Shown: positions 8,857 through 17,878, numbered from the stretch's first letter. The stretch is DNA of 64,000 bases from Turicibacter sanguinis (GCF_013046825.1 NZ_CP053187.1:1167501-1231500), one strand, 5' to 3'. The notes: generated by a model not told the origin, from the sequence alone. Numbers and translations: made by a program.

Positions 8857-9083
8857 AAAAGGCTGAATCGAGCGGTTAATTCGACGTAGAAATGAAAGGA
8901 AAGCGTAATGGTCGGTTTATGACCATGAAGACTTTATTGAATTTCATAGACGAATTGCTCGATGGAAGCTGGATTGAATAACCCTGAGAAAAATTATTCT
9001 AATTCTCATAGAGTTCGAAAAGAATAATTAAATTCACAGGATAAGATGGTCTAAATTTCGCAAGATCGCAATTAGAACCATCT
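8857..9083 (+). ncRNA. Structured RNA composite repeat B3
   Basis: Third tandem copy, 227 bp. It differs from the second mainly in the module 2 loop, where GATCGCAATTAG replaces GAGCTCAATTAG. Helix-forming sequences are unchanged. Confidence 0.8.
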
Positions 9084-9205
9084 AAAAGGCTGAATCGAGC
9101 AGGAACTGCTTGTAAAAGTCGTTTCGAATGACAGTGACTTGTCCTTTGAGTTTCTAGGCATTAGTAGACTTTATAGAGAGATTGCTGTCCGAACCTAGAT
9201 TTACT
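9084..9205 (+). ncRNA. Structured RNA module type 1, copy E (probably chimeric)
   Basis: Begins with the same AAAAGGCTGAATCGAGC as the B repeats but then diverges. It keeps TAAAAG, ACTTTATAGAG and a GA-ACCTAGATT 3' end, yet the 7 bases before the 3' GA (GCTGTCC) no longer pair with ATCGAGC. This is best read as a copy whose 5' strand was replaced by recombination with the B repeats. A local hairpin GTCGTT with AATGAC remains. Confidence 0.55.
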
Positions 9206-9265
9206 AACAAAGATTCAGAAATGATGTGCTAAGTAGAAATAACGTTAAAAAGGGAGAAAACAACG

Positions 9266-9868
9266 ATGAGCGATAAAGTATTAGAGTTTATTAAAAAAGT
9301 TCAATCTATTTCACAAATTGGCTTATCCTTTTCAACAGATCCCTACGCAATTGATAACTACAACGAATTAAAAGAGTTAAGTCTTGAAATGTTACATTCA
9401 TATACGGGATTACCTAAGGCAGAATGTGACTTATATAAAGATTATCATTATCCAACACCGCAACCTGCAGTTAGAGCAATGGTTTTAAAAGATGGTAAAG
9501 TGTTGCTAGTCAAGGAAAAGGATAGTGGTGAATGGTCATTACCGGGTGGTTGGTGTGATATTGATTGTACACCCAAACAAACTGCAATTAAGGAAACATT
9601 CGAGGAATCAGGATACGTTATTGAATGCCCTAAATTATTAGCTGTATTCGATAGAAGAAATTATACACAAAAGTCTATCTATGATGTTTATTGTCTTTAT
9701 TTCCAGGGCAATGTCGTTTCAGGTGAGGCAAAATGTAATCATGAAACTTCCGAAGTAGCATGGTTTGAATTAGATAATTTACCGGTCTTATCAAGAAAAA
9801 ATTCAATTGAAGAAATTAAAAAGGCATATAAAGTTTATGCTGAACAATTAGAAACATATTTTGAGTAA
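9266..9868 (+). CDS. Nudix hydrolase with N-terminal helical domain
   Basis: Hydrolase of nucleoside diphosphates linked to another moiety, 200 residues. The first 60 residues resemble the helical N-terminal domain found in front of some Nudix enzymes; the Nudix core starts near PAVRAMVLKDGKVLLVKE. The Nudix box reads GGWCDIDCTPKQTAIKETFEESGY: the REUXEEXGU half is intact apart from Arg to Lys, but the first Glu of GX5E is Cys. Metal ligands in the second half are present, so activity is likely. ATG at 9266 after AAGGGAG. It lies directly downstream of the RNA array with no terminator between. Confidence 0.88.
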   Translation: MSDKVLEFIKKVQSISQIGLSFSTDPYAIDNYNELKELSLEMLHSYTGLPKAECDLYKDYHYPTPQPAVRAMVLKDGKVLLVKEKDSGEWSLPGGWCDIDCTPKQTAIKETFEESGYVIECPKLLAVFDRRNYTQKSIYDVYCLYFQGNVVSGEAKCNHETSEVAWFELDNLPVLSRKNSIEEIKKAYKVYAEQLETYFE

Positions 9869-9989
9869 TTTACACAAAAAAAGATTTATAATGATAGTCA
9901 TTTATTGATAAAATAGACGTATGTTTTTACTGTAAATTACGGTATACTTTACAATAGATACTAAACTTAAATTAAAAGGGGGCTTCCTC

Positions 9990-11201
9990 ATGAAGTTAAA
10001 AGTTGGTGTGTTCTTTGGTGGTGAATCGGTAGAGCACGAAATCTCAATTATTTCTGCTAATCAAGCAATGCATGCTATCGATAAAGAGAAATACGATGTA
10101 GTACCAGTTTACTTATCAAAAAAGCGTGAATGGTATACAGGTGAAGCGTTATTCGACGTGAAAGAATATAAAAATATGGACGAATTGTTCAAAAAATGTC
10201 AACGTATTACCATTGTAGCTAACAAAGGTAAAATCCAAGTTGAACGTTATCCAAGTAAATTATTTGGAAATAATATTTTAAATACAATCGATGTAGCAAT
10301 TCCAGTTATTCACGGAACAAATGGTGAAGACGGTGCCCTACAAGGATTCTTCGAATTAAACGGAATTCCTTACTCTGGATGTGATGTTGCTGCAGCGGCC
10401 GTTGGACAAGATAAAGTGTTCATGAAAAATATTTTACGTGATTCAGGATTACCTATCACAAATTATGTTTGGTATTATTCTTCTGATTGGTTTGCGAATC
10501 CAGAGGCATGTTTAGATGCGATTGAATCTAAATTATCTTATCCATTAATGGTTAAACCAGCTAGTCTTGGATCAAGTGTTGGGATTTCAAAAGCGAAAGA
10601 CCGTGCATCATTAGAAGAAGCTATTACAGAAGCAATTAGCTACGATAATAAATTTATCGTTGAAGAAATGGTAACTCAATTAGTTGAAGTTAACTGCTCA
10701 GTAATTGGAGATTTCTCTGGTGCCAAAGCTTCTGTACTAGAAGAAGTAATGGGATCTGATGAGTTTTTAAGTTATAAAGATAAATATGAAGGTGGTGGAG
10801 GTTCTAAAGGTGCTAAAACCGGAGGAACTAAATCACAAGGTATGGCAAGTACTAACCGTATTATTCCTGCTCGTTTGACAGATGAAGGAACTAAATATGT
10901 TCAAGATCTTGCATTACAAACATTCCGTGTACTTGGTAGTGCAGGGGTTGCTCGTATTGACTTCTTAATTAATGCTGAAAACAATAATGTTTATGTAAAT
11001 GAAATCAATACAATCCCAGGATCATTATCATTCTACTTATGGGAAAAAACAGACCGTGACTTTACAGGTTTAATGACAAGTCTTGTTGAATTAGCTTTAA
11101 AACGTCAACGTGAACGTGAAAACTTAACATTCTCATTCGACTCAAACGTTTTAGCATTACAAGGATCTGGAACAAAAGGGGCAAAAGGAACAAAAGCCTA
11201 A
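9990..11201 (+). CDS. ddl: D-alanine--D-alanine ligase
   Basis: ATP-grasp enzyme that joins two D-Ala residues for peptidoglycan precursors. Family marks are GGESVEHEISIISA at the N-terminus, HGTNGEDGALQGFFEL, GCDVAAAAVGQDK, KPASLGSSVGISK and the metal-binding VNEINTIPGSLSFYLWE. At 403 residues it is 30-50 longer than usual. The extra length sits in a Gly/Lys-rich insertion in the omega-loop region (EGGGGSKGAKTGGTKSQG, about residues 268-285) and a similar C-terminal tail (GSGTKGAKGTKA). ATG at 9990 after AAAAGGGGG. It is downstream of the Mur ligase and Nudix genes and has a strong terminator. Confidence 0.96.
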   Translation: MKLKVGVFFGGESVEHEISIISANQAMHAIDKEKYDVVPVYLSKKREWYTGEALFDVKEYKNMDELFKKCQRITIVANKGKIQVERYPSKLFGNNILNTIDVAIPVIHGTNGEDGALQGFFELNGIPYSGCDVAAAAVGQDKVFMKNILRDSGLPITNYVWYYSSDWFANPEACLDAIESKLSYPLMVKPASLGSSVGISKAKDRASLEEAITEAISYDNKFIVEEMVTQLVEVNCSVIGDFSGAKASVLEEVMGSDEFLSYKDKYEGGGGSKGAKTGGTKSQGMASTNRIIPARLTDEGTKYVQDLALQTFRVLGSAGVARIDFLINAENNNVYVNEINTIPGSLSFYLWEKTDRDFTGLMTSLVELALKRQRERENLTFSFDSNVLALQGSGTKGAKGTKA

Positions 11202-11211
11202 TTAAATATAT

Positions 11212-11245
11212 AAAAAGGAGCTATCATTTGATGAGCTCCTTTTTA
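11212..11245 (+). terminator. Intrinsic terminator of ddl
   Basis: AAAAAGGAGCT, 11-nt loop, AGCTCCTTTTT. Confidence 0.9.
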
Positions 11246-11293
11246 TATATCAAATAGTTGAATAGGTTTGTAAAAAATATATAAGTTCTGATG

Positions 11294-11416
11294 AGTTTTT
11301 CATACATGGAAAACCTAACATAGGGACGTCATGATTTAATACTACCTTTGTTGGGGAGGCTCTGAATTATAAGATGTCCTAATAGCAAAAAGGTTTAGCA
11401 ACTGAACTCTAAAAAT
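11294..11416 (+). ncRNA. Candidate structured leader upstream of a HAD phosphatase gene
   Basis: The 330-bp gap after ddl holds nested complementary segments on the plus strand: GTTTTTC/GGAAAAC (11295-11314), a long hairpin in which GGGACGTCATGATTTA pairs with TGAATTAT-AA-GATGTCC (about 11332-11380), and GTTTAG/CTGAAC (11393-11407). The apical loop contains CTTTGTTGGGGAGG. I recognise no known riboswitch consensus. This could be a leader RNA or a small RNA. Confidence 0.35.
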
Positions 11417-11533
11417 AGAAGAAATATTGATGGTTATATATGAGAAGTTATTTATTTTATTGAAAATCTAACATTGTTAACTTAAAATTAAAAGGTTAAA
11501 ATGATAATAGTTACAAAAAAGGGGGACAGAGCT

Positions 11534-12325
11534 GTGAAAAAGGCGATATTTTTTGATATTGATGGTACTTTAATTGAAGCTAAGGACGGAATTAAAGAAA
11601 TTAGACCGAATGTTCAGTCTGCGATTCGTTCTTTACAGGAAAATGGACATTATGTTTTTATTGCAACGGGAAGACCTTATGCTTTTTTAAGCCAGGCAAT
11701 TTTAAATTTCGGTTTTGATGGTTTTATTTTAGCTAATGGTGCTCATGTTGTGGTTAAGGATGAGTTGTTACATAGTGAACCTCTTGATAAAGAATTTGTT
11801 AAAGAATTTACGTCGAAGCTTGAGGCAATGAATGTACAGTATATTTTAGAGGGAGAAAAACAATCCTATTTAAAAGAAACTCATAAAGAGTTTTATGAGT
11901 TTTATGATCGTGTGGGTATTTTAAATGACCTTTTTGAAAGTAATTATTCGTTAGATGAAGTTGATATTCACAAGATTGAGATGTTATGTATGACTGACGA
12001 AATTTATCAAGCTTGCCTAGAATTATTAGCAGGACATGATGAGTATGATCATGTGAGCAGTATTGATTTTGGTGTTTGCGAGCTATATTCAAAAAAGAAT
12101 ACGAAGGCAACTGGAATTATTAAAGCATTACAACATTTAAATATTCCAATTGAAAATAGTTATGCATTTGGTGATGGTAAGAATGATATTGAAATGTTAT
12201 CAACAGTTGGATGCGGTATTGCTATGGGAAATGCATCTGATGAGGTGAAGAAGTATGCACACCAAGTAACAGAAACAGTTCATAATGATGGAGTGGCTTT
12301 CGGAATTGAAAAATTTGTGGTCTAA
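11534..12325 (+). CDS. HAD superfamily (Cof-type, IIB) phosphatase
   Basis: Haloacid dehalogenase-like hydrolase, 263 residues from the GTG at 11534, preceded by GGGGGACAG. Motif I is FFDIDGTLIEA, motif II is the Thr in FIATGRPYAF, and motifs III/IV are the Lys in KNTKATGI and FGDGKNDIEML. The C2B cap between motifs II and III places it with Cof/YbjI-type phosphatases, which act on sugar phosphates or pyridoxal/flavin phosphates. An in-frame ATG further upstream lacks a ribosome binding site. Single gene with its own terminator. A second Cof-type gene is at 41701. Confidence 0.88.
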   Translation: MKKAIFFDIDGTLIEAKDGIKEIRPNVQSAIRSLQENGHYVFIATGRPYAFLSQAILNFGFDGFILANGAHVVVKDELLHSEPLDKEFVKEFTSKLEAMNVQYILEGEKQSYLKETHKEFYEFYDRVGILNDLFESNYSLDEVDIHKIEMLCMTDEIYQACLELLAGHDEYDHVSSIDFGVCELYSKKNTKATGIIKALQHLNIPIENSYAFGDGKNDIEMLSTVGCGIAMGNASDEVKKYAHQVTETVHNDGVAFGIEKFVV

Positions 12326-12334
12326 ATATTAGAT

Positions 12335-12363
12335 AAGATGTGACATAATCACATCTTTTTTTT
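12335..12363 (+). terminator. Intrinsic terminator
   Basis: AAGATGTGA, 5-nt loop, TCACATCTT and a long T-run. Confidence 0.9.
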
Positions 12364-12427
12364 ATCAGAAGATGAGAAAAATCCGTTTTATTCGTATTTT
12401 TTGTCGTAATTAGCAGAAAATAATAAA

Positions 12428-12457
12428 TAAAAAAAGTGAGGTTATTTTCCTCACTTT
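12428..12457 (-). terminator. Intrinsic terminator of clpP
   Basis: On the minus strand AAAGTGAGG, 7-nt loop, CCTCACTTT followed by a T-run. Confidence 0.9.
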
Positions 12458-12462
12458 AAAAA

Positions 12463-13062
12463 TTATTTTGTAACGTCAGTTGGACGAGTTACAACTTGGT
12501 CTACAAGTCCATAAGCTACTGCTTCATCAGCAGACATGAAGTTATCACGTTCTGTATCTTGTTCGATTTTTTCTAATGGTTGACCTGTTTGTTCAGCTAA
12601 GATTTTATTTAAACGATCACGAGTTTTTAAGATGTGTTTTGCAGCAATCGCAATTTCTGTAGCTTGACCTTGTGCTCCACCAAGTGGTTGGTGAATCATG
12701 ACTTCACTATTTGGTAAAACATAACGTTTTCCTTTAGTACCAGCTGTTAATAAGAAGGCACCCATTGAAGCGGCCATTCCAACACAGATAGTTGAAACAT
12801 CACATTTAATATAGTTCATTGTATCAAAAATAGCTAGACCTGCTGTTACTGATCCACCAGGACTGTTGATATAGATATTAATATCTTTGTCTGGATCTTC
12901 TGCTGCTAAAAATAAAAGTTGAGCAACAACAATGTTAGCTGTGTGGTCATTAATTTCCCCACTTAACATGATGATACGATCTTTTAATAAGCGAGAATAA
13001 ATATCGTATGCACGCTCACCATGAGCTGTTTGTTCAATGACTGTTGGTACTAAATAACTCAT
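12463..13062 (-). CDS. clpP: ATP-dependent Clp protease proteolytic subunit
   Basis: Serine peptidase that forms the double-heptamer chamber used by ClpX, ClpC and related ATPases for regulated proteolysis. Length (199) is typical. The catalytic Ser is in [11 protein letters not shown], the His in [16 protein letters not shown], and the Asp in the [10 protein letters not shown] region. The N-terminal handle ([22 protein letters not shown]) needed for ATPase docking is present. ATG at 13062 after GAGGGGTGG. Single gene; the upstream region has AT-rich promoter-like sequence but I see no clear tandem CtsR box. Confidence 0.97.
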   Translation of the reverse strand: MSYLVPTVIEQTAHGERAYDIYSRLLKDRIIMLSGEINDHTANIVVAQLLFLAAEDPDKDINIYINSPGGSVTAGLAIFDTMNYIKCDVSTICVGMAASMGAFLLTAGTKGKRYVLPNSEVMIHQPLGGAQGQATEIAIAAKHILKTRDRLNKILAEQTGQPLEKIEQDTERDNFMSADEAVAYGLVDQVVTRPTDVTK

Positions 13063-13223
13063 AAGGCCACCCCTCTTTTTATAAAAAATTTATATAGCAC
13101 ATTTTACCACAGTTCAACAAAAAAATATAGCGTTGAGTCCGGTATACTCTATTTTAATATAGTTGAAGGTAATATATTCATTTTTATGGAAATTTCTTAT
13201 GTTTATTTTTGTTAGTCAACTAA

Positions 13224-13238
13224 TTATAAACGCTTACA
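13224..13238. promoter_or_regulatory. Possible cre (CcpA) site upstream of gap
   Basis: TTATAAACGCTTACA matches the cre consensus WTGNAANCGNWNNCW except at one position. It lies 13 bp upstream of the gap -35 box, a position compatible with activation. Confidence 0.35.
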
Positions 13239-13250
13239 GTAGTTTAAAAC

Positions 13251-13279
13251 TTGATTATCATGGTACAAATTGTTAGAAT
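13251..13279 (+). promoter_or_regulatory. Sigma-A promoter of gap
   Basis: TTGATT, 17-bp spacer, TAGAAT. The leader is about 90 nt and contains a CGGTTACACGGG stretch that could be an operator. The 310-bp gap between clpP and gap otherwise holds nothing recognisable. Confidence 0.6.
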
Positions 13280-13373
13280 AAAAATGTAGTAATTTTTCAC
13301 AATATATATGTGTACTCGGTTACACGGGTTGTGACAAATAACATATTTATTATATTCTAGGAGGAATCTTCAC

Positions 13374-14381
13374 ATGGCTGTTAAAGTAGCGATTAATGGA
13401 TTCGGGCGTATCGGACGCTTAGCTTTACGTTTAATGATCGAAAACAATGAATTTGAAGTTGTTGCAATCAACGACTTAACTGATGCTAAAACATTAGCTC
13501 ACTTATTCAAATACGATTCAGCTCAAGGTCGTTTCAACGGAGAAATCGAAGTTAAAGACGGAGCTTTCGTAGTTAACGGTAAAGAAATCAAAGTTACTGC
13601 TGAGCGTAACCCTGCAGACTTACCTTGGGGAGAATTAGGAGTAGATGTAGTATTAGAATGTACTGGATTCTTCACTTCTCAAGAAAAAGCTGGATTACAC
13701 TTACAAGCAGGAGCTAAAAAAGTAGTTATCTCTGCACCAGCTACAGGAGATATCAAAACTGTAGTTTACAACGTAAACCAAGATATTTTAGACGGAACTG
13801 AAACAGTTATCTCAGGAGCTTCTTGTACAACTAACTGTTTAGCTCCAATGGCTAAAGTATTAAACGATAAATACGGTGTACAAAAAGGATTCATGACTAC
13901 AATCCATGCTTACACTAATGACCAAAATACATTAGATGCTCCTCACGGAAAAGGTGACTTACGTCGTGGACGTGCAGCTGCTGCATCAATCGTTCCTAAC
14001 TCAACTGGAGCTGCTAAAGCTATCGGTTTAGTAATTCCTGAATTACAAGGAAAATTAGACGGTGGAGCTCAACGTGTTCCAGTAATCACTGGTTCATTAA
14101 CTGAGTTAGTATGTACTTTAAACACTAAAGTAACTGCTGCTGAAATCAACGAAGCAATGAAAGCTGCTGCTAACGAATCATTCGGATACACTGAAGATGA
14201 AATCGTTTCTGCAGACGTAATCGGAATTTCTTACGGATCATTATTCGATGCTACTCAAACAAAAGTTATGGAAGTTAACGGAGAGCAATTAGTTAAAGTT
14301 GCTGCTTGGTATGACAACGAAATGTCTTACACTAACCAATTAATCCGTACTTTAGGATACTTCGCTTCTTTAATTAAATAA
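13374..14381 (+). CDS. gapA: Glyceraldehyde-3-phosphate dehydrogenase
   Basis: Glycolytic enzyme converting glyceraldehyde-3-phosphate to 1,3-bisphosphoglycerate with [16 protein letters not shown] is the NAD-binding start, [17 protein letters not shown] carries the catalytic Cys (about residue 150), and [12 protein letters not shown] the C-terminal signature. Length (335) is normal. ATG at 13374 after AGGAGG. Codon use is strongly biased, as in pgk and tpiA, implying high expression. It has its own promoter and terminator and leads the cluster gap-cinA-pgk-tpi. No CggR gene precedes it. Confidence 0.98.
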   Translation: MAVKVAINGFGRIGRLALRLMIENNEFEVVAINDLTDAKTLAHLFKYDSAQGRFNGEIEVKDGAFVVNGKEIKVTAERNPADLPWGELGVDVVLECTGFFTSQEKAGLHLQAGAKKVVISAPATGDIKTVVYNVNQDILDGTETVISGASCTTNCLAPMAKVLNDKYGVQKGFMTTIHAYTNDQNTLDAPHGKGDLRRGRAAAASIVPNSTGAAKAIGLVIPELQGKLDGGAQRVPVITGSLTELVCTLNTKVTAAEINEAMKAAANESFGYTEDEIVSADVIGISYGSLFDATQTKVMEVNGEQLVKVAAWYDNEMSYTNQLIRTLGYFASLIK

Positions 14382-14406
14382 TTTTAATTAACGCGAACTT
14401 TTTTGT

Positions 14407-14439
14407 AAAAAAAGCTATCTCTTTGGAGATAGCTTTTTT
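14407..14439 (+). terminator. Intrinsic terminator of gap
   Basis: AAAAAAGCTATCTC, 4-nt loop, GAGATAGCTTTTTT. Confidence 0.92.
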
Positions 14440-14492
14440 CATTAGTGCATAAAAATAGGAGAGATGGTCATTTTAAAATGAGAGGTGAAAAT

Positions 14493-15716
14493 ATGAAGGT
14501 TGCGATTTTAGCGATTGGGAATGAAGTGCTTTGTGGAAAGACAATTAATACGAATAGCGCATTTATTGCAAAAGAGGTTGAGCAATTAGGTGGGAAAATC
14601 GTTCACCAACAAGTGGTTCCTGACGTATTAGAAGAGATTGTGGAAGGACTTAACGTTGCTTATTCTTATGCGGATATTGTGCTGACAATTGGTGGTCTTG
14701 GACCAACAGTTGATGATTTATCACGTGATGGTGTGGCGATGTATTTTAACGAAACGCTTGTGTATGATGAAGAGATTTATCAAGGAATTGTTGAGTACTT
14801 TAAACGCACGAATAGAGCGATTCCTAGTAATAATGCTAGACAGGCTTATAAATTTAAAACAGGGCTTGTTTTAACGAATAATAATGGAACGGCACCGGGA
14901 TTGTTTTTAGAAAAAGATAATAAGTCTGTATTTTTATTGCCAGGACCTCCAGCTGAGCTTCAGGCAATGTTTTATGAAAGTGTGACACCATATTTCTTGA
15001 CAGAAATTAAAGAGCGTAAAATTAGCAACAGTTATCGCCTTTGTGGTATTGGTGAGTCGTATGCAGAGGAAATGATTTTATATTTATATGATAAATATCC
15101 TCATTTAAATATTGCTCCTTATTGTGCGGTTGATCATGTGGATTATATTGTTTCAACCACAGAAAGTTATGAAACAGAGTTGCGTGAGTTTGATGAAGAG
15201 TTTAAAAATCTTATGACGGATTACTATATTGGAGATCAGAATACCGATCTCCCGACGGAAGTGGTTCGTTTGTTAAAAGAAAAGCAGTTGACGATTGCAA
15301 CCGCTGAAAGTTGTAGTGGTGGATTGCTATCTTCTGAAATTGTGAATGTAGCGGGTGTTTCTTCTGTTTTCTTAGAGGGTATCGTGACGTATAGTTATGA
15401 ATCAAAGATGAATCGACTTCATATTGATCGTGATCGTTTAATGGAGCATGGAGCAGTTTCAGAGGAAATTGCATATGACATGGCGAATAATTTAAAAGAG
15501 TTAACAGGTGCTGATGTTACGATAGGTGTAACAGGAATTGCAGGACCAGATGGTGGTTCAGAGTTAAAGCCTGTTGGATTAGTTTATGTCGGACTTAATG
15601 TATGTGGCAAAAATATTATTAAATCTTACATTTTTAATGGTAATCGCGAAAAAATAAGACAGCGTACTGTCGCAGAATCTTTATATTTGTTGCACTACCA
15701 TTTAAAAGCGCTTTAA
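14493..15716 (+). CDS. cinA: CinA/PncC family protein (competence-damage inducible)
   Basis: Two-domain protein: an N-terminal MoaB/COG1058-type domain (ILAIGNEVLCGKTINTNSAF, TIGGLGPTVDDLSRDG, LPGPPAELQAMF) and a C-terminal nicotinamide mononucleotide deamidase domain (ATAESCSGGLLSSEI, GVTGIAGPDGGSE). The family hydrolyses ADP-ribose and deamidates NMN in pyridine nucleotide recycling. Length from the ATG at 14493 (407) is normal; that ATG follows AGAGGTG, while an upstream in-frame ATG has no ribosome binding site. Its codon use is ordinary, unlike the glycolytic genes on both sides. Its position between gap and pgk is unusual, though NAD recycling beside GAPDH makes sense. Confidence 0.95.
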   Translation: MKVAILAIGNEVLCGKTINTNSAFIAKEVEQLGGKIVHQQVVPDVLEEIVEGLNVAYSYADIVLTIGGLGPTVDDLSRDGVAMYFNETLVYDEEIYQGIVEYFKRTNRAIPSNNARQAYKFKTGLVLTNNNGTAPGLFLEKDNKSVFLLPGPPAELQAMFYESVTPYFLTEIKERKISNSYRLCGIGESYAEEMILYLYDKYPHLNIAPYCAVDHVDYIVSTTESYETELREFDEEFKNLMTDYYIGDQNTDLPTEVVRLLKEKQLTIATAESCSGGLLSSEIVNVAGVSSVFLEGIVTYSYESKMNRLHIDRDRLMEHGAVSEEIAYDMANNLKELTGADVTIGVTGIAGPDGGSELKPVGLVYVGLNVCGKNIIKSYIFNGNREKIRQRTVAESLYLLHYHLKAL

Positions 15717-15740
15717 AAATATGATGTCAGACGGTAATGT

Positions 15741-15769
15741 TTGAATTATATGTAAAAAAGCGTTAAAAT
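15741..15769 (+). promoter_or_regulatory. Sigma-A promoter of pgk
   Basis: TTGAAT, 17-bp spacer, TAAAAT, ending 37 bp before the pgk start. It suggests that pgk-tpi is transcribed separately from gap. Confidence 0.65.
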
Positions 15770-15806
15770 AATATTGTGAAAAAATTTTTTAAGGAGGACT
15801 CATCAC

Positions 15807-17018
15807 ATGAACAAAAAAACTGTTAAAGATGTTGAGTTAAATGGAAAGAAAGTCCTTGTACGTGTTGATTTCAACGTACCAATGAAAGATGGAAAAATTA
15901 CTAACGACAATCGTATCGTAGCTGCATTACCTACAATCAAATACATCTTAGAAAATGGTGGACGTGCTATTTTATTCTCTCACTTAGGGAAAATCAAATC
16001 TGAAGAAGATAAAGCGTCTAAATCATTACGTCCAGCTGCTGAGCGTTTAGCTGAGTTATTAGGACAAGACGTTAAATTCATCCCGCAAACTCGTGGAGCT
16101 GAATTAGAAGCTGCTATCGCTGAATTAAAAGACGGTGAAGTATTAATGTTCGAAAACACTCGTTTCGAAGATTTAGATGGTAAAAAAGAATCTAAAAACG
16201 ATGCTGAATTAGGAAAATACTGGGCTTCTTTAGGAGATGTATTCGTAAACGATGCATTCGGTACAGCTCACCGTGCTCATGCATCAAACGTTGGAATCTC
16301 TGCTAACTTAGAAGCAGTAGCTGGATTCTTATTAGAAAAAGAAATCGAATTTATCGGTGGAGCAGTTGATGCACCACAACGTCCAATGGTTGCTATCTTA
16401 GGTGGAGCAAAAGTATCTGATAAAATCGGTGTTATCGAAAACTTATTAGACAAAGCTGACAAAGTATTAGTTGGTGGAGGTATGATGTTCACATTCCTTA
16501 AAGCACAAGGGAAAAACATCGGTAAATCTTTATGTGAAGAAGATAAATTAGAATTAGCAAAAGCTTTATTAGAAAAAGGTGGAGACAAATTAGTTTTACC
16601 TATCGATACAGTTGCAGCTAAAGAATTCTCTAACGATACTGAATTCCGCGTTGTTTCAGTTGATGAATTAGCTGACGATGAAATGGGATTAGATGTTGGA
16701 CCTGCTACTGTTGAGTTATTCTCTAATGTATTAAAAGATGCTAAAACTGTAGTATGGAATGGACCAATGGGTGTATTCGAAATGTCTAACTTCGCTAAAG
16801 GAACTATCGGAGTATGTGAAGCTATCGCTAACTTAGAAGGAGCTATCACTATCATCGGTGGTGGAGATTCAGCTGCTGCTGCAATGCAATTAGGATACGC
16901 TGATAAATTCTCTCACATCTCAACAGGTGGAGGAGCTTCTTTAGAATATTTAGAAGGTAAAGAATTACCAGGTGTAGCATCATTAAGCAACAAATGCTGT
17001 GGATGCGGATGCAAATAA
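15807..17018 (+). CDS. pgk: Phosphoglycerate kinase with a cysteine-rich C-terminus
   Basis: Transfers the acyl phosphate of 1,3-bisphosphoglycerate to ADP. Signatures: [56 protein letters not shown] and GGGDSAAA. Length is 403 against about 394 usual. The excess is a C-terminal tail ending NKCCGCGCK, with four cysteines in the last seven residues, and no other enzyme domain. The codons are clean (TGC TGT GGA TGC GGA TGC), so it is not a frameshift. ATG at 15807 after AAGGAGG. Highly biased codon use; followed by tpiA. Confidence 0.98.
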   Translation: MNKKTVKDVELNGKKVLVRVDFNVPMKDGKITNDNRIVAALPTIKYILENGGRAILFSHLGKIKSEEDKASKSLRPAAERLAELLGQDVKFIPQTRGAELEAAIAELKDGEVLMFENTRFEDLDGKKESKNDAELGKYWASLGDVFVNDAFGTAHRAHASNVGISANLEAVAGFLLEKEIEFIGGAVDAPQRPMVAILGGAKVSDKIGVIENLLDKADKVLVGGGMMFTFLKAQGKNIGKSLCEEDKLELAKALLEKGGDKLVLPIDTVAAKEFSNDTEFRVVSVDELADDEMGLDVGPATVELFSNVLKDAKTVVWNGPMGVFEMSNFAKGTIGVCEAIANLEGAITIIGGGDSAAAAMQLGYADKFSHISTGGGASLEYLEGKELPGVASLSNKCCGCGCK

Positions 17019-17034
17019 TTTTTAAAAACTAGTC

Positions 17035-17074
17035 TTTAAATAGGGAATTCACCTTTTGTGAGTTCCTATTTAAA
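17035..17074 (+). other. Stable hairpin between pgk and tpiA
   Basis: TTTAAATAGGGAATTCAC and GTGAGTTCCTATTTAAA pair almost perfectly around a short loop. No T-run follows, so it is more likely an mRNA-processing or stabilising hairpin than a terminator. Confidence 0.6.
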
Positions 17075-17101
17075 CTTAAAATTTATATAGAGGTGAACGT
17101 T

Positions 17102-17848
17102 GTGAGAAAACCAATCATCGCAGGAAACTGGAAAATGAACAAAAACTATGATGAAGCATTAGAATTCATCAAAGCTGTAGCGGATAAAGTACCAAGCTCA
17201 GATAAAGTAGAAACTGCTATCTGTGCTCCAGCATTATACTTACGTTCATTAGTTGAACATCAAGGAGAAAACTTACGTATTGGTGCTCAAAACATGCACT
17301 TTGAAGCTAATGGAGCTTTCACTGGAGAAATCGCTCCAGGTATGTTAAAAGACTTAGGAGTAACTTATGTTATTTTAGGTCACAGTGAACGTCGTGAAAT
17401 GTTCAATGAAACTGATGAAACAGTTAACAAAAAAACTCATGCAGCATTTGCTAATGGATTAGTTCCAATCGTTTGCTGTGGGGAATCTTTAGAGCAACGT
17501 GAAAATGGAACAACTAACCAAGTTGTAGATTCTCAAATCGTTCGCGCTTTAGAAGGATTATCATTAGAGCAAGTTAAAGAAACAGTTATCGCTTATGAAC
17601 CAATCTGGGCTATCGGAACTGGATTAACTGCTACTGATGAGCAAGCTAATGAAACTATCGGATACATCCGTAAAGTTGTTGCTCGTGAACACGGACAAGA
17701 AGCTGCAGATGCAATCCGTATCCAATATGGTGGATCAGTTAAACCTAGCACAATTGCTGGTTTAATGGCTCAACCAGAAATCGATGGAGCTTTAGTTGGT
17801 GGAGCTTCATTAGATGTTGAATCATTCTTAGGATTATTGGAATTCTAA
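17102..17848 (+). CDS. tpiA: Triose-phosphate isomerase
   Basis: Interconverts dihydroxyacetone phosphate and glyceraldehyde-3-phosphate. Visible are the N-terminal [11 protein letters not shown] (catalytic Lys), the His in [12 protein letters not shown], the catalytic Glu in [11 protein letters not shown] and the phosphate-binding QYGGSVKP and [10 protein letters not shown] start at the GTG at 17102, which has GAGGTG at good spacing; an in-frame GTG at 17093 falls inside that ribosome binding site. Length is then 248, typical. It lies 83 bp after pgk, separated by a hairpin without U-tract, so both probably share a transcript. Terminator follows. Confidence 0.97.
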   Translation: MRKPIIAGNWKMNKNYDEALEFIKAVADKVPSSDKVETAICAPALYLRSLVEHQGENLRIGAQNMHFEANGAFTGEIAPGMLKDLGVTYVILGHSERREMFNETDETVNKKTHAAFANGLVPIVCCGESLEQRENGTTNQVVDSQIVRALEGLSLEQVKETVIAYEPIWAIGTGLTATDEQANETIGYIRKVVAREHGQEAADAIRIQYGGSVKPSTIAGLMAQPEIDGALVGGASLDVESFLGLLEF

Positions 17849-17878
17849 TATTAATTTAACAAGCACACACACATGCTT

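Larger units (their letters stand above)
8404..9083. repeat. Three tandem copies of a 226-227 bp repeat
   Basis: Units start at 8404, 8630 and 8857 and differ at only a handful of positions, so the triplication is recent. Unit boundaries coincide with the AAAAGRCTGA start of the RNA module. Confidence 0.95.

Noticed and set aside
8404-9083. CRISPR array
   Set aside because: Repeats are 226-227 bp, directly adjacent and without unique spacers; no cas genes are present.
8285-9205. T-box leader RNAs
   Set aside because: The T-box consensus (GGGTGGNACCGCG) and antiterminator are missing; GCTGAGA and CCACCGCG-like stretches are chance resemblances.
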